Shown here: positions 1 through 10,464 of the stretch, one piece after another
How the letters are laid out: the number at the start of each line of letters is the position of its first letter
Numbering within the stretch: position 1 is the first letter of the stretch
Program-made: the position numbers and the translations under genes
NCBI RefSeq assembly: GCF_003024605.1
Contig: NZ_PYJQ01000011.1
Coordinates: 124,001 to 188,000, forward strand
Direction of reading: 5' to 3'
Length of the DNA stretch: 64,000 nt
Origin: Rhizobium sp. JAB6
GTDB taxonomy: Bacteria; Pseudomonadota; Alphaproteobacteria; Rhizobiales; Rhizobiaceae
The notes under the pieces: model-generated
What the model saw: only the letters and a program-made list of their open reading frames with translations
Databases searched by the model: none
What the model was told of the DNA's origin: nothing

Positions 1-53
1 GCGAAGTCGCCGAAATGGTGGCTGCCGACATCGCTGCAGCGCTCAGCCGCTGA
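1..53 (+). CDS. lptE: C-terminal end of a gene, probably LPS-assembly lipoprotein LptE
   Basis: Only the last 16 codons are visible (third frame, ending ALSR and a TGA at 51-53). The tail is alanine-rich and amphipathic. The assignment rests on context: in rhizobia the gene directly upstream of holA is usually lptE, encoding the outer-membrane partner of LptD in LPS insertion. The 13-base gap to holA suggests co-transcription. The sequence itself cannot prove the identity. Confidence 0.5.
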   Translation, partial: EVAEMVAADIAAALSR

Positions 54-66
54 TAGAGAGCGCGGC

Positions 67-1104
67 ATGGCAGAAATCAAGTCTCATGAATTTGACGGAT
101 TCCTGCAAAATGCCGCGCGCAACTACCGGATTTTCGTGATCTATGGTCCGGATCGCGGTCTCGTTTCCGAACGGGCCGCGCAGATTGCCGGCAAGACGGG
201 CGTCGATCTGAACGACGCATTTTCCCTCATCAAGCTCGATATAACCGACCTGCAGAATGATGCGGGCCGTCTTCTCGACGAAGTCAACGCCATCGGCCTG
301 TTCGGCGGCGAAAAGCTCGTCTGGATTCGCGGCGCCGCCAATGAGAAGGCGCTGGTCGATGCGCTGCAGATCATCGCGGACGATCCGCCCAATGCCAGTT
401 TCGTCATCGTCGAAGCCGGCGATCTCAAGAAGGGATCGGGATTGCGCAAGGTGGCAGAGCCGGCGCGAACCGTGGCAACCATTCCCTGTTATGCCGATGA
501 TGCAAGGGCGCTCAACAATCTGATCGACACCGAGCTGGCAAATGAAGGCCTGCGCATCTCGCATGCTGCCCGCCAGGCACTGCTCGAACTTCTCGGCGGC
601 GATCGCATTGCCTCGCGCAACGAGGTGCGAAAGCTTGCGCTTTACTGCCGCGGGCAGGCGACGATCGAAGAAGAGCACGTGATCGAAATCATTGGCGATG
701 CCAGCGCTATTTCCACCGACGACGCCGTCGATGCCATCCTAAAAGGGGATTCTCCAGCCTTCCTGCATGCTATGCAGAAGATCGCCTCATCCAAGACGCC
801 GATGTTTCTCGTGCTGCAAGGCTGTCTGAGGCAGTTTCAGATGCTTGATACGATGCGGGCCGAGATGGATGAAAAGCGCCTGGCACCCGCTCAGGTCATG
901 CAGACGCTTGGACGCCATCTCCATTTCAGGCGCAAGCCCGTGATCGAACAGGCACTGAAAAGCTGGAACGCTCCCGCCATCGCCCGCGAGATGAACAGGC
1001 TGCAAACGGCCATTCTGCAGACACGCCAGCGCGCCAGCCTCGAAGACACGATCGCAACGCAAACCCTGCTTGCGACCACTCTCCAGTCAGCCCGCAAGGG
1101 CTGA
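67..1104 (+). CDS. holA: DNA polymerase III delta subunit
   Basis: This is the clamp-loader subunit that opens the beta sliding clamp. The 345-residue length is normal for HolA. The N-terminal region (residues about 20-35, FVIYGPDRGLV) is the degenerate AAA+ nucleotide-binding fold of delta, which does not hydrolyse ATP. The C-terminal helical domain forms the clamp-loader collar. The ATG lies 13 bases after the preceding stop, so it is probably in an operon with lptE. It converges on parB. It is the only plus-strand gene left of the predicted origin apart from its upstream partner. Confidence 0.93.
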   Translation: MAEIKSHEFDGFLQNAARNYRIFVIYGPDRGLVSERAAQIAGKTGVDLNDAFSLIKLDITDLQNDAGRLLDEVNAIGLFGGEKLVWIRGAANEKALVDALQIIADDPPNASFVIVEAGDLKKGSGLRKVAEPARTVATIPCYADDARALNNLIDTELANEGLRISHAARQALLELLGGDRIASRNEVRKLALYCRGQATIEEEHVIEIIGDASAISTDDAVDAILKGDSPAFLHAMQKIASSKTPMFLVLQGCLRQFQMLDTMRAEMDEKRLAPAQVMQTLGRHLHFRRKPVIEQALKSWNAPAIAREMNRLQTAILQTRQRASLEDTIATQTLLATTLQSARKG

Positions 1105-1188
1105 TGTTTCACAGGAATCATAGCACTCAGAGTTCGCAAAAAGCACGGGCTCTGAATAACCGCCTGTTATTACTGGGGTTTCTCTATG

Positions 1189-2073
1189 TCAGCGACGCTC
1201 TAGCAGTCGGCATATTTCTTCAAGCTGCTCCAGCGTTTTATAGCTGATCTTCACCTGACCGCCATTGCCCCGGTGGTTGATCGAGACGTCCAGCCCCAGC
1301 GTGTCTGATAGCGTGCGTTCCAGCGCCAGCGTATCGGAATCCTTCTCATCCCTGCGCGCGCCCGCGGGGCGGGGGTCGTTCTGAGCCTTGATGTCGTTCT
1401 GCGCGAGACGCTCGGCATCGCGCACCGACATCCCTTTTGAAACGATGGTCCGCGCCAACGCCGCCGGATCGGAGGTGGAAACCAGGGCACGGGCGTGGCC
1501 GGCGGAAAGCGAGCCGGCGGCAAGCATATCGCGGACAGGGTCGGGAAGCTTCAACAGACGCAGTGAGTTGGCAACATGGCTGCGGCTCTTGCCGATGATT
1601 TCGCCGAGATCGTTTTGTGTGTAGCCGTGCTCGGCAATCAGCTGCTCGTAACCCAGAGCTTCTTCAAGAGGATTGAGATCCGCGCGCTGAACATTCTCGA
1701 CGATCGCGATCTCAAGTGCGGTCTTGTCATCGACATCGCGAACGATCACCGGGATTTCGATCAGGCCGGCAAGCTGCGCCGCCCGCCAGCGCCGTTCACC
1801 GGCGATGATTTCATAACGATCGGTGGAAACGGTGCGAACGACGACCGGCTGAACGATGCCGTGCTGGCGAATGGAGCTGGCAAGATCATGCAGCTCAGTC
1901 TCATCGAAATAGCGGCGCGGGTTGCGCGGGTTGCGGCTGATGAATTCGATAGGGACGAGGCGATCGGGATTCACCGCCGGTCTGTTGGCATCCACAGGCG
2001 TCGGCTGATCCATCTCCCCAATGAGAGCCGCCAGTCCGCGCCCGAGGCGCCGCTTCGAAAGATCATCATTCAT
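1189..2073 (-). CDS. parB: Chromosome-partitioning protein ParB
   Basis: ParB is a CTP-dependent DNA clamp that loads at parS and nucleates the segregation complex. It is 294 residues long. The N-terminal ParA-interaction peptide (KRRLGRGLAALIG, residues 8-19) is present. The CTP-binding ParB/Srx domain carries GERRWRA (92-98), and ENVQR follows at 126-130. A helix-turn-helix at about 152-175 recognises parS, and the C-terminus is the dimerisation domain. The ATG follows a GGTGAG seven bases upstream. It lies 33 bases downstream of parA in the same operon. Candidate parS targets lie at 3508, 5507, 5546 and 11917. Confidence 0.97.
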   Translation of the reverse strand: MNDDLSKRRLGRGLAALIGEMDQPTPVDANRPAVNPDRLVPIEFISRNPRNPRRYFDETELHDLASSIRQHGIVQPVVVRTVSTDRYEIIAGERRWRAAQLAGLIEIPVIVRDVDDKTALEIAIVENVQRADLNPLEEALGYEQLIAEHGYTQNDLGEIIGKSRSHVANSLRLLKLPDPVRDMLAAGSLSAGHARALVSTSDPAALARTIVSKGMSVRDAERLAQNDIKAQNDPRPAGARRDEKDSDTLALERTLSDTLGLDVSINHRGNGGQVKISYKTLEQLEEICRLLERR

Positions 2074-2106
2074 CGCCGATACTCACCCTGAAACAAATAC
2101 TCGATA

Positions 2107-2904
2107 TCAGGCGGCAGCCTTGCGCTGCCGCTCTCTTTGAATGACTTCCGAAGCCAGTTGGAGATAGGCTTGGCTGCCTGCGCACTTCAGATCGTAAAGA
2201 ATGGCCGGCTTGCCATAGGAAGGCGCCTCGGACACGCGCACGTTGCGCGGAATCAACGTGCGGTAGACCTTTTCGCCCAAATGGGTCCGTACGTCGCTAA
2301 CGACTTGCTGTGCAAGATTATTGCGCGAATCGAACATGGTTAAGACAATTCCCTGAATATCAAGAGAAGGGTTTACCGTGCGCCGGACCTGATCCACCGT
2401 CTCAAGCAGCTGGCTGAGGCCTTCCAGGGCGAAAAATTCACATTGTAACGGGACCAAAACGGAATGCGCCGCAGCCATCGCGTTCATAGTCAGAAGATTA
2501 AAGGAGGGCGGGCAATCCACGAGAATATAGGAAAAGGAGAGGGCATCAGACGTATTCAACGCGCGCCGCAGCTTGAAGACACGATCAGGCTGCTGGGCGA
2601 TCTCCATCTCGATCCCGAGCAGGTCCATCGTCGACGGCACGATAAAGAGATTCGGCACGGCCGTTTCCTGCACCGTTTCCATGATGCCATGGCTACCTAG
2701 CAGGAGGTCATAGGACGACAATTTACGATCGCGCCGTTCAATACCCAAACCGGTGCTGGCATTGCCCTGTGGATCGAGATCGACAATCAGGACGCGTTCG
2801 CCGATAGCGGCGAGCGCCGTGGCAAGGTTAATGGCGGTCGTCGTCTTGCCAACGCCGCCCTTTTGATTTGCGATGGTAATAATCCGGTTTCGCTCGCCGA
2901 TCAT
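2107..2904 (-). CDS. parA: Chromosome-partitioning ATPase ParA
   Basis: ParA is a Walker-type ATPase that forms a nucleoid-bound gradient pulling ParB-parS complexes apart. The deviant Walker A motif KGGVGKTTT starts at residue 15. The SwitchII-like sequence LVDCPPSFNLLT follows in mid-protein. I chose the ATG at 2904 (265 residues, matching the family length). An in-frame ATG at 2913 and a TTG at 2919, just after the rsmG stop, are alternatives. None has a convincing Shine-Dalgarno sequence, which suggests translational coupling to rsmG. It sits between rsmG and parB, as is typical of alphaproteobacterial chromosomes. Confidence 0.96.
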   Translation of the reverse strand: MIGERNRIITIANQKGGVGKTTTAINLATALAAIGERVLIVDLDPQGNASTGLGIERRDRKLSSYDLLLGSHGIMETVQETAVPNLFIVPSTMDLLGIEMEIAQQPDRVFKLRRALNTSDALSFSYILVDCPPSFNLLTMNAMAAAHSVLVPLQCEFFALEGLSQLLETVDQVRRTVNPSLDIQGIVLTMFDSRNNLAQQVVSDVRTHLGEKVYRTLIPRNVRVSEAPSYGKPAILYDLKCAGSQAYLQLASEVIQRERQRKAAA

Positions 2905-2925
2905 TTGCCGCATATCCAATTGTGG

Positions 2926-3543
2926 TTAATTCAAACGTCGCAGGTGACTGAGTTCCAAGATAACCGAATCTCGCTCAACGACGCTTTGATGTTTTACCAG
3001 ATCGAATTGCCAACGACCACGGGCTTTCTGAAGCTCCCGCTCGTAATCCCGGCCTTTATGCAGCAGAAGGCAGAGATTTTCATTGCGGTGGAGCCATGGC
3101 TCTGCGTAGTCCAGCAACATCTCGAGCTCTGCAAGAGCGCGCGCCGAGATAACATCACAGTTGTGAATGACCGTCGGCGCATCCTCAATACGAATGGCAT
3201 GAACCGCGCCGCGGGCATCACACTCACGCAGGCAGACGCGCAGAAAAGCAGCCTTTTTCTGGTTGCTCTCCACCAGATCCACATGACCAGCACCTTTTTC
3301 TGCCAGCAGGATCGCCGTTATTATGCCCGGAAATCCGCCACCGCTTCCCAGATCGACCCAGTGATCGGTTGCGGGATGCAGCTGAAAAATTTGCGCGCTA
3401 TCGGCGATATGCCGGCGCCATAGACCGTCAATCGTAGAGGGTGCAACGAGATTGATGGCCTTCGCCCATTTTTGAAAGAGCTGCGCAAAATGCTGCAACC
3501 GCTCCTGTGTTTCACGTGAAACACGTACGCCGTTCAATTCCAT
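2926..3543 (-). CDS. rsmG: 16S rRNA (guanine-527-N7) methyltransferase RsmG
   Basis: RsmG (GidB) methylates G527 of 16S rRNA using S-adenosylmethionine, and its loss gives low-level streptomycin resistance. The 205-residue protein carries the SAM-binding glycine loop [12 protein letters not shown] at residues 63-74. It follows mnmG in the conserved mnmE-mnmG-rsmG-parA-parB order. A perfect parS site lies inside codons 8-13 and is read as VSRET, so the N-terminal residues are constrained by a DNA site. The start is ATG. Confidence 0.96.
   Translation of the reverse strand: MELNGVRVSRETQERLQHFAQLFQKWAKAINLVAPSTIDGLWRRHIADSAQIFQLHPATDHWVDLGSGGGFPGIITAILLAEKGAGHVDLVESNQKKAAFLRVCLRECDARGAVHAIRIEDAPTVIHNCDVISARALAELEMLLDYAEPWLHRNENLCLLLHKGRDYERELQKARGRWQFDLVKHQSVVERDSVILELSHLRRLN
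3508..3523. other. parS: parS centromere-like site, perfect 16-mer
   Basis: The sequence TGTTTCACGTGAAACA matches the widely conserved bacterial parS palindrome exactly, and one more base pairs on each side (3507 and 3524). It lies inside the start of rsmG, about 1.4 kb from parB and 6.6 kb from the predicted origin. It is expected to load ParB-CTP clamps. Confidence 0.93.
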
Positions 3544-3569
3544 ACTCGGGACTCTCTAGCCTTGTATTG

Positions 3570-5453
3570 TCAGGAAACGAGTTTCTGCTGTTCGAATGTG
3601 CTTAGTTTTCTCAGGTAAGCCAACAGCAGAGAAATTGCAGCCGGCGTCATTCCATCAAGACGCGCCGCTTGCGCGATGTTCTTGGGACGGGCAGAGGTGA
3701 GTTTTTGCTTCAGCTCGTTGGACAATCCGGAAATGATGGAGAAGTCGAACTCCGCCGGTATGGCGCGATCTTCCTCCTTTCGGGCCTGAACGATATCGGC
3801 GGTCTGGCGATCCATATAGACAGCATAGGCCGCCTCGATTTCGATGGCCTCGACAATCTTTCGCTGCATCGACTGCAGTTCCGGCCAAATGCGCCCAAGA
3901 TTTCCAATGGATTGACCAGGATGAGAAAGAAGCTCATAGGCCGAACGCCGCTGCCCATCCCTGTTCAGATGCATCCCGACCTTCTCAGCTTCGTTCGGCG
4001 TCACCGTCAAACTCTTCAACCGATCTCGAGCCTGGTCGAGAGCTTTTAGATACTGCTCGAAGCGGGAGGCCCGATCGAAAGCTACGCAGCCTATGGCAAG
4101 GCCGACGGGAGTAAGGCGGACATCTGCATTGTCGGCGCGAAGCGATAGGCGATATTCCGCGCGCGATGTGAACATCCGATAGGGTTCAGCGACACCGCGA
4201 GATGTCAAATCGTCGATCATCACACCGATATAGGATTCGGTTCGGCTGAACTCTATCGCCTTGCCTCCTGTAGCCAAACGCGCAGCATTCAATCCTGCGA
4301 CAAGTCCCTGAGCACCTGCCTCTTCATATCCGGTGGTGCCGTTGATTTGGCCAGCCAGAAAAAGGCCTGGAATCTTCTCCACCTCAAGAGAAAGCTTCAA
4401 CTCGCGAGGATCGACATGGTCATATTCGATGGCATAGGCATGTTGAAGAATGCGGACTCGTTCCAGTCCCGGAATGGTCCTGATGAACTCGTCCTGGACA
4501 TCCTCAGGCAGGGACGTTGAGATTCCGTTCGGATAAACCGTGGTATCGTCCAAGCCCTCCGGCTCGAGAAAAATCTGATGGCCGTCGCGCTCACCGAACT
4601 TGACGATCTTGTCCTCGATCGAAGGACAATAGCGCGGGCCGACGCCTTCAATCTGGCCCGAATACATCGCCGAACGCTTGAGGTTTTCAGCAATAATTCT
4701 GTGCGTCTCCCGCGTCGTGCGGGTAACGCCGCATTCGATCTGCGGATTCACGATCCCATCGGTCATGAAGGAGAACGGCGCCGGATCTTCATCCGCACCT
4801 TGACGTCCGACGGCATCCCAATCGATAGTCGTGCCATCAAGGCGCGCTGGTGTGCCCGTCTTCAAGCGGCCCAATGCGAGACCATTCCGAAGCAGTGTGC
4901 TCGAGAGCCCCACAGAAGGCTCTTCTCCGACGCGACCCGCCGGTATCTGCTTGTTGCCGATATGAATAAGGCCGCGAAGAAAAGTGCCCGTCGTCAAAAC
5001 CACGGCGCCACAGGGGATATGACGCCCGTCCTTCAAGATTACGGCGGATACACGGCCGTGCTCAAAAGCAAGATCGAAAGCATCGCCCTCTATGATGTCG
5101 AGATTATCGATGGCGGCGATCTCGGCCTGCATAGCCAGGCGATACAGCTTGCGATCTGCCTGCGTTCGGGGACCGCGAACCGCCGGACCCTTTTTTCGAT
5201 TCAGCATTCGGAATTGAATGCCTGCCGCGTCGGCCACGCGGCCCATCAAGCCGTCAAGAGCATCAATTTCCCGGACCAGATGGCCTTTGCCAAGCCCGCC
5301 AATCGCAGGATTGCAGGACATGACACCAATCGTCTCGCGCTTATGTGTCACCAACGCGGTACGCGCACCTAGGCGCGCCGATGCAGCGGCAGCTTCGCTG
5401 CCCGCATGGCCACCGCCCACAACGATTACATCATACGCAGTATCGAACATCAT
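3570..5453 (-). CDS. mnmG: tRNA uridine-34 carboxymethylaminomethyl-modifying enzyme MnmG
   Basis: MnmG (GidA) is the FAD- and NADH-dependent partner of MnmE that installs the cmnm group at C5 of U34 in certain tRNAs. The 627-residue protein has the N-terminal dinucleotide-binding motif [12 protein letters not shown] and the conserved [14 protein letters not shown] segment. I chose the ATG at 5453 because a GAGG sits six bases upstream. An in-frame TTG three bases earlier and an ATG three bases later are alternatives. It lies between mnmE and rsmG. The mnmE-mnmG gap contains two parS-like sites. Confidence 0.97.
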   Translation of the reverse strand: MMFDTAYDVIVVGGGHAGSEAAAASARLGARTALVTHKRETIGVMSCNPAIGGLGKGHLVREIDALDGLMGRVADAAGIQFRMLNRKKGPAVRGPRTQADRKLYRLAMQAEIAAIDNLDIIEGDAFDLAFEHGRVSAVILKDGRHIPCGAVVLTTGTFLRGLIHIGNKQIPAGRVGEEPSVGLSSTLLRNGLALGRLKTGTPARLDGTTIDWDAVGRQGADEDPAPFSFMTDGIVNPQIECGVTRTTRETHRIIAENLKRSAMYSGQIEGVGPRYCPSIEDKIVKFGERDGHQIFLEPEGLDDTTVYPNGISTSLPEDVQDEFIRTIPGLERVRILQHAYAIEYDHVDPRELKLSLEVEKIPGLFLAGQINGTTGYEEAGAQGLVAGLNAARLATGGKAIEFSRTESYIGVMIDDLTSRGVAEPYRMFTSRAEYRLSLRADNADVRLTPVGLAIGCVAFDRASRFEQYLKALDQARDRLKSLTVTPNEAEKVGMHLNRDGQRRSAYELLSHPGQSIGNLGRIWPELQSMQRKIVEAIEIEAAYAVYMDRQTADIVQARKEEDRAIPAEFDFSIISGLSNELKQKLTSARPKNIAQAARLDGMTPAAISLLLAYLRKLSTFEQQKLVS

Positions 5454-5506
5454 CAAGTACCTCGGTCGTGCCGTTTGTTTGGCACACCAATTTTAGGAGT
5501 CAAGAA

Positions 5507-5522
5507 GGTTTCACGTGAAACG
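5507..5522. other. parS: parS-like site, core intact
   Basis: GGTTTCACGTGAAACG keeps the central 14-base palindrome GTTTCACGTGAAAC and differs from the consensus only in the two outermost bases. It is intergenic between mnmE and mnmG, 23 bases before the next parS-like site. Confidence 0.82.
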
Positions 5523-5545
5523 TCTAGCGAGCGCACGCGGAGCTC

Positions 5546-5561
5546 TGTTTCACGTGAATCA
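5546..5561. other. parS: parS-like site, one mismatch
   Basis: TGTTTCACGTGAATCA matches parS at 15 of 16 positions. It overlaps the stop codon of mnmE (5559-5561). Together with the site at 5507 it forms a close pair in the mnmE-mnmG gap. Confidence 0.8.
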
Positions 5562-6878
5562 TTTGCCGATGCAGAATTCCGAGAAGATTACGTCCAGGAG
5601 ATCTTCGACATCGACCCGCCCGGTTATACGTCCCAGGCTCGTGGCCGCCTGCCGCAGGTATTCCGCGCGAATATCCAAGCCTCGATCCTCGGACGCAAGC
5701 GCTGTGGCCACTGCAGCAAGGCTGTCTGCAAGTAACGTGCGATGCCGCAGCCGGCTCGGCAGCGCTAGGGATAGCATCCCCGAACGCGCCTGCAAATCAT
5801 CACGGAGAAGCTGATGCAACTCAGCCAATCCCAAGCCGGTCGTGGACGAAATCAGCAGATCATACTGGTCGTGAGGACCAGGGTGAATATCAGCTTTCGT
5901 CCCGACAGTCAGTACCTTACCCGCGAAGCTCGGAAATATCCGCTGTGCCTCCTCTCCTATTTCGGCAAGAGACAGGACGAGATCCGCGTCGGCTACCGTC
6001 CGCAACGCACGGCGAATGCCTTCACGCTCGACAATCTCATCGGTCTCGCGCAGGCCGGCGGTGTCGTAGAGCTTGACGGCGTATCCTTCAATATTCAAAT
6101 CGATATGCAGAACGTCGCGGGTGGTTCCGGCAATATCTGTGACGATCGCCACTTCCCGTTTCGCTAAAGCATTCATCAGGCTGGATTTGCCGGCATTGGG
6201 AGCACCGGCAATCACCACCTTCAGCCCGTCGCGGATGATCTCGCCAAGTTCGGCGCCTGCGAGATGATCGGAAAGTTCGCGGTGCACTTGCCGCATGTCT
6301 GCCCAGACCATGTCCGATACCGAACCAGGCACATCATCCTCATCGGCAAAGTCGAGCTCGGCTTCGATCAGAGCACGAGCACGCGTTAATCGATCAGCCC
6401 AGTCATTATAAAGATCGGAAAGCCCGCCGGCAGCATGTTCGATGGCCAGCCGCCGCTGCATCTCGGTTTCGGCGCTGATAAGATCGGCAAGGCCTTCCAC
6501 CTCGACCAGATCCATCTTTCCATTTTCCAGCGCCCGTCGCGAAAACTCACCATGCTCCGCCAGACGGCAATTTTCGAAACTCGAAAGCTCGCCGAGGAGC
6601 GCATTCACCACCGCCCTGCCGCCGTGGACATGAATTTCCGCGCAATCCTCACCCGTAAAGGACGCCGGCCCGGGGAAAACCAGAACAAGGCCGCGATCAA
6701 TGATGAGACCGTTACGAGTCCGAATCGTCTTGAGAGCCGCTTGCCGTGGCATCGGCAGAGGGCCGGCAAGCGATTCAGCCGCGTGAAACGCTCGATTTCC
6801 GCTGATACGGATCACAGCAACTCCAGAGGGTAGGTTACCGCTGGAAAGTGCGTAGATTGTCTCACTTGCCGCCAACAT
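5559..6878 (-). CDS. mnmE: tRNA modification GTPase MnmE
   Basis: MnmE (TrmE) works with MnmG on the wobble uridine of tRNA. It is 439 residues long. The N-terminal formyl-tetrahydrofolate-binding domain is followed by a helical domain carrying an inserted G domain: G1 GAPNAGKS (225-232), G2 TDIAGTTRD (247-255) and G3 DTAG (272-275). The C-terminus ends in CIGK, with the conserved cysteine at 436. The start is ATG. It is the first gene of the mnmE-mnmG-rsmG-parA-parB run and its stop codon lies in a parS-like site. Confidence 0.97.
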   Translation of the reverse strand: MLAASETIYALSSGNLPSGVAVIRISGNRAFHAAESLAGPLPMPRQAALKTIRTRNGLIIDRGLVLVFPGPASFTGEDCAEIHVHGGRAVVNALLGELSSFENCRLAEHGEFSRRALENGKMDLVEVEGLADLISAETEMQRRLAIEHAAGGLSDLYNDWADRLTRARALIEAELDFADEDDVPGSVSDMVWADMRQVHRELSDHLAGAELGEIIRDGLKVVIAGAPNAGKSSLMNALAKREVAIVTDIAGTTRDVLHIDLNIEGYAVKLYDTAGLRETDEIVEREGIRRALRTVADADLVLSLAEIGEEAQRIFPSFAGKVLTVGTKADIHPGPHDQYDLLISSTTGLGLAELHQLLRDDLQARSGMLSLALPSRLRHRTLLADSLAAVATALASEDRGLDIRAEYLRQAATSLGRITGRVDVEDLLDVIFSEFCIGK

Positions 6879-7020
6879 CAGATTGAACCGGATCCGAATC
6901 GATTGGAGAAGAACTTCTGGCTTTTACAGTCGATGCTTGAAAACGAAATCGGGCCGCAAACGCGCAGCCCGATCATAGCACTCTTCGTCGCCGCCGATGA
7001 GGCGGGGAAACTCGCAGCAA

Positions 7021-8286
7021 TTAGGTGTTCATCGAATCGAAGAAATCCGGGTTGTTCTTCGTCTGCTTGAGCTTGTCGATTAGGAATTCGATCGCGTCGG
7101 TCGTGCCCATCGGCGCAAGGATACGGCGAAGAACGAAGATCTTCTGCAGGTCCTGGCGCGGCACGAGCAGGTCTTCCTTACGCGTGCCGGACTTGAGGAT
7201 GTCCATGGCGGGGAAGATGCGCTTGTCGGCAACCTTGCGGTCGAGCACGATTTCCGAGTTACCGGTACCCTTGAATTCTTCGAAGATCACTTCGTCCATG
7301 CGGCTGCCGGTATCGATCAGGGCCGTTGCGATGATCGTCAGCGAACCGCCTTCCTCGATGTTACGGGCGGCACCAAAGAAGCGCTTCGGGCGCTGCAGGG
7401 CGTTGGCGTCGACACCACCGGTCAGAACCTTGCCGGAAGAGGGAACGACGGTGTTGTAGGCGCGTCCGAGGCGGGTGATGGAGTCAAGCAGGATGACGAC
7501 GTCACGACCATGCTCGACGAGGCGCTTGGCCTTCTCGATCACCATTTCGGCGACCTGAACGTGGCGCACGGCCGGCTCGTCAAAGGTCGAGGAAATGACC
7601 TCACCGCGTACGGAGCGCTGCATGTCGGTCACTTCTTCCGGACGCTCGTCGATCAAGAGAACGATAAGATAGCAGTCCGGATGATTGGCGGTGATGGAAT
7701 GGGCGATATTTTGAAGGAGCACGGTCTTACCGGTGCGCGGCGGCGCGACGATCAGGCCGCGCTGACCCTTGCCGAGGGGCGCCACAAGATCGATCACACG
7801 GGGTGAAAGATCCTTCGAGGTGGGAACGTCGAGTTCCATGCGGAAACGCTCGTTGGGATAGAGCGGCGTCAGATTGTCGAAGTGTACCTTGTGACGGATC
7901 TTTTCCGGATCGTCGAAATTGATGGTGTTGACTTTCAGGAGCGCGAAATAACGTTCGCCTTCCTTGGGTCCCCGGATCGGTCCCTCGACCGTGTCGCCCG
8001 TCTTCAAGGAGAAGCGGCGAATCTGGGAGGGGGAGATATAGATATCGTCCGGGCCGGGAAGATAGTTTGCATTTGCGGAACGCAAGAAACCGAAGCCATC
8101 CTGCAGAACCTCGACGACGCCCTCGCCGATGATTTCTACGTCCTGGCTCGCCAGCACCTTCAAGATCGCAAACATCAATTCCTGCTTGCGCATCGTGCTG
8201 GCGTTTTCCACCTCGAGCGATTCGGCAAAGGCCAGCAGATCGGTCGGGGATTTATTTTTCAGTTCCTGAAGCTTCATTTCAGCCAT
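7021..8286 (-). CDS. rho: Transcription termination factor Rho
   Basis: Rho is a hexameric RNA-dependent helicase that ends transcription. The protein has 421 residues. It has an N-terminal helical and RNA-binding OB fold (about 52-118, including DGFGFLRS), a Walker A motif APPRTGKT at 181-188, and Walker [16 protein letters not shown]. The start is ATG but no clear Shine-Dalgarno sequence precedes it. The 198-base leader towards hemJ shows no open frame. It lies downstream of hemE-hemJ, as in other alphaproteobacteria. Confidence 0.98.
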   Translation of the reverse strand: MAEMKLQELKNKSPTDLLAFAESLEVENASTMRKQELMFAILKVLASQDVEIIGEGVVEVLQDGFGFLRSANANYLPGPDDIYISPSQIRRFSLKTGDTVEGPIRGPKEGERYFALLKVNTINFDDPEKIRHKVHFDNLTPLYPNERFRMELDVPTSKDLSPRVIDLVAPLGKGQRGLIVAPPRTGKTVLLQNIAHSITANHPDCYLIVLLIDERPEEVTDMQRSVRGEVISSTFDEPAVRHVQVAEMVIEKAKRLVEHGRDVVILLDSITRLGRAYNTVVPSSGKVLTGGVDANALQRPKRFFGAARNIEEGGSLTIIATALIDTGSRMDEVIFEEFKGTGNSEIVLDRKVADKRIFPAMDILKSGTRKEDLLVPRQDLQKIFVLRRILAPMGTTDAIEFLIDKLKQTKNNPDFFDSMNT

Positions 8287-8484
8287 GAAGGGAATTACTC
8301 ATTTTTTAGGAGGGGAAGGCAATGTTGCTCGTATTCAGAACCGCGATAGGGGCGCTCGCGGGCGACAGAATGGAATACATGCCACGAAGAGAAGATGGCG
8401 GGAAAATAGCGACTCGCTTTCCGAACCGCAAGGGGGGCACGCAAAATGAAGGAAATTTAACGCTGCCCTGATACAGCCCCCGCT

Positions 8485-9030
8485 TCAGGCAAACGGCTTC
8501 ACGACCACGAGAATGACGATGACAATCATCAAAAGCGTCGGCGCCTCGTTCATCATTCGCCAGTAGCGAGCGGAACGCTTGTTTTCGTCGCGGGCAAAGG
8601 CGCGCACTGCCGCGCTGAAATGGCCGTGAACGCCTGAGAGGATCAAGACCAGGCAGATCTTGGCATGCAGCCAGCCGCCCTGAAAATCATAAACCGACCA
8701 GGCGAGGTAAAGCCCGAAGATCCAGGTCAGAATCATCGCCGGATTGATGATGTAACGCAGCAGCCGCTGCTCCATCACCTTGAACGTTTCGGATTGCTGC
8801 GAGCCCGGCGCGGCATCCGTGTGATAGACGAAAAGCCGAGGCAGATAGAACATGCCGGCCATCCAGGAGATGACGGCGATGATGTGCAGCGCCTTGATCC
8901 AGAGATAGAGATCGGCCGGATGCCAGGCGAAAAGCCCGATTGCCAGAACCGCAAAAATGAGGATCATGACATAGGCGCGTCGTCCGGCCCTCTGGCCCGG
9001 AGCCGCGTCCGTCTGCTTTTCCATCGTCAT
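8485..9030 (-). CDS. hemJ: Protoporphyrinogen IX oxidase HemJ (UPF0093/CopD-like)
   Basis: HemJ is a haem-binding inner-membrane protein that oxidises protoporphyrinogen IX to protoporphyrin IX, the penultimate haem step. The 181-residue product has four hydrophobic helices. The signature IKALHIIAVISWMAGMFYLP contains the invariant histidine, and HAKICLV carries the conserved lysine. The chosen ATG overlaps the hemE stop (TGATG) and is preceded by GGAGG at five bases. An ATG 12 bases upstream and one 6 bases downstream are in frame. The overlap with hemE supports a haem role. Confidence 0.9.
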   Translation of the reverse strand: MTMEKQTDAAPGQRAGRRAYVMILIFAVLAIGLFAWHPADLYLWIKALHIIAVISWMAGMFYLPRLFVYHTDAAPGSQQSETFKVMEQRLLRYIINPAMILTWIFGLYLAWSVYDFQGGWLHAKICLVLILSGVHGHFSAAVRAFARDENKRSARYWRMMNEAPTLLMIVIVILVVVKPFA

Positions 9031-10070
9031 CAGCTCCTCCATCCCCGCACGCGCTCGACAAGCCTCGCAACATTGGCGGGATCTGCCTGCGGCGTAATAC
9101 CGTGCCCAAGATTGAAGATCAGCGGGCCATTTCCGAGCTGCTGCAGGATATCGTCTATCCCGTCATCCAGCGCCTTGCTGCCGGCAACCACGCGCATCGG
9201 ATCGAGATTGCCCTGCACCGGGCCATCCTTCTGAAGCTCCCGCGCGAAGGCCAGAGGCACGGACCAGTCGAGCCCGATCGCATCGGCACCGGTTTTCTGC
9301 CGATAGGTTTTCAGCAGATAGCCCGCACCCTTGGCAAAGGCGATGATTTTTGCCCGTGGCCGCTGCGCCTTGACGGATGCGATCATTCTCGCAACCGGCT
9401 TGACCGCAAAAGCCTCGAATTCCTTCTCTCCGAGCACGCCCGCCCAGGAATCGAAAATCTGCACGGCATCGGCACCGGCATCGATCTGCGCTACAAGATA
9501 GTCGGCAGAGATCTCCGCAAGCAGCATCAGCAGATGTTCGAAGGCTTCCGGATGGCGATAGGCAAACAGCCGGGCAGGCGCCTGGTCGGGCGTGCCGTGA
9601 CCAGCGATCATATAGGTCGCAACCGTCCAGGGAGCGCCGCAGAAGCCGAGAAGCGTTGTTTCCTGCGGTAAGTCCCGCCGCAGCCGCCGCACCGCCTCCA
9701 TAACCGGCTCCAGATAGGCTACGACCCCCTCCGGTTTCAAGGCCAGGATGCCCGCCTCATTGATCGGGTCCATTTCCGGCCCATGTCCCTCGGTGAAACG
9801 GACATTCCGCTTCAGCGCATCGGGGATGACGAGAATGTCGGAAAAGAGAATGGCGGCATCGAAGCCATAGCGCCGGATCGGCTGCAGCGTCACTTCGACG
9901 GCATATTCGGGCGTATAACAGAGATCGAGGAAACTTCCGGCCTTCGCACGCGTTTCCCGGTACTCGGGGAGGTAACGACCTGCTTGTCTCATCAGCCAGA
10001 GAGGGGGAGGGGCGAGCGTTTCTCCGCTCAAGACCCGCATGATCTTCCGGCGTTCATCGGTCACAGACAT
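9030..10070 (-). CDS. hemE: Uroporphyrinogen decarboxylase
   Basis: HemE removes four carboxyl groups from uroporphyrinogen III to give coproporphyrinogen III in the cytoplasm. The 346-residue protein has the hallmark [13 protein letters not shown] at residues 26-38 and the substrate-binding segment [12 protein letters not shown] use the ATG at 10070. A TTG 18 bases upstream extends the frame but lacks a ribosome-binding site. Its stop overlaps the hemJ start. The upstream side is the predicted chromosome origin, a position known for hemE in Caulobacter and Sinorhizobium. Confidence 0.97.
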   Translation of the reverse strand: MSVTDERRKIMRVLSGETLAPPPLWLMRQAGRYLPEYRETRAKAGSFLDLCYTPEYAVEVTLQPIRRYGFDAAILFSDILVIPDALKRNVRFTEGHGPEMDPINEAGILALKPEGVVAYLEPVMEAVRRLRRDLPQETTLLGFCGAPWTVATYMIAGHGTPDQAPARLFAYRHPEAFEHLLMLLAEISADYLVAQIDAGADAVQIFDSWAGVLGEKEFEAFAVKPVARMIASVKAQRPRAKIIAFAKGAGYLLKTYRQKTGADAIGLDWSVPLAFARELQKDGPVQGNLDPMRVVAGSKALDDGIDDILQQLGNGPLIFNLGHGITPQADPANVARLVERVRGWRS

Positions 10071-10464
10071 CGTCCTATATAAAACCAAACATATATTAAA
10101 GGTTTCTATTTCTTAGAGTCGGTGAGTAGCAAGGATTAAAGTTCATCCCTTGCCTGTCCAATTTGTCGCGCCGCGCGCGTAAATTCGGAGAGATTTCGAG
10201 ATTGTAAGCCAATATGTGGAAAAGCTCGGCAATTTTTCAATCTTTTTAGGAGGTTGAGGAGAAATCCGGCTCTTCTTCTTCTGGGGACAAGTCGGGGATG
10301 AGCAAGGTGTTGCCGATCTTGTCCACATTACCCACAGTCTCCGCGAAAGCCTCCTTTCGAAAATTCCAAATGTGGAAAACTCGGCCGTTTTCCACTTGCC
10401 CAGGATGCCCCCCTTCCCGTACCTCTCTTTTCTCCCGAGATATCAACAGGCGACGGAAAGTAGC
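10071..10464. other. oriC: Predicted chromosome origin of replication (oriC)
   Basis: This 394-base gap lies between divergent hemE and ppsR, the known origin position in alphaproteobacteria. It contains two TTTTCCACA-type DnaA boxes on the minus strand (10215-10223 and 10371-10379). It also has a back-to-back pair with one mismatch each (10319-10327 TTGTCCACA and 10328-10336 TTACCCACA) and single-mismatch boxes at 10388-10396 and 10464-10472. AT-rich tracts lie at 10081-10115 and 10225-10250. Genes on either side are read away from it. No protein-coding gene is evident inside. Confidence 0.85.

Noticed and set aside
1105-1120. Fifth parS-like sequence TGTTTCACAGGAATCA just after holA
   Set aside because: It lacks the central CACGTG needed for ParB recognition; only 13 of 16 bases match.
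1135-1175. Terminator between convergent holA and parB
   Set aside because: The AATAAC/GTTATT stem is weak and has no T run on either strand.
10371-10464. N-terminal extension of ppsR from ATG 10372
   Set aside because: It would translate the DnaA-box region, and the 31 extra residues are not typical of the family.
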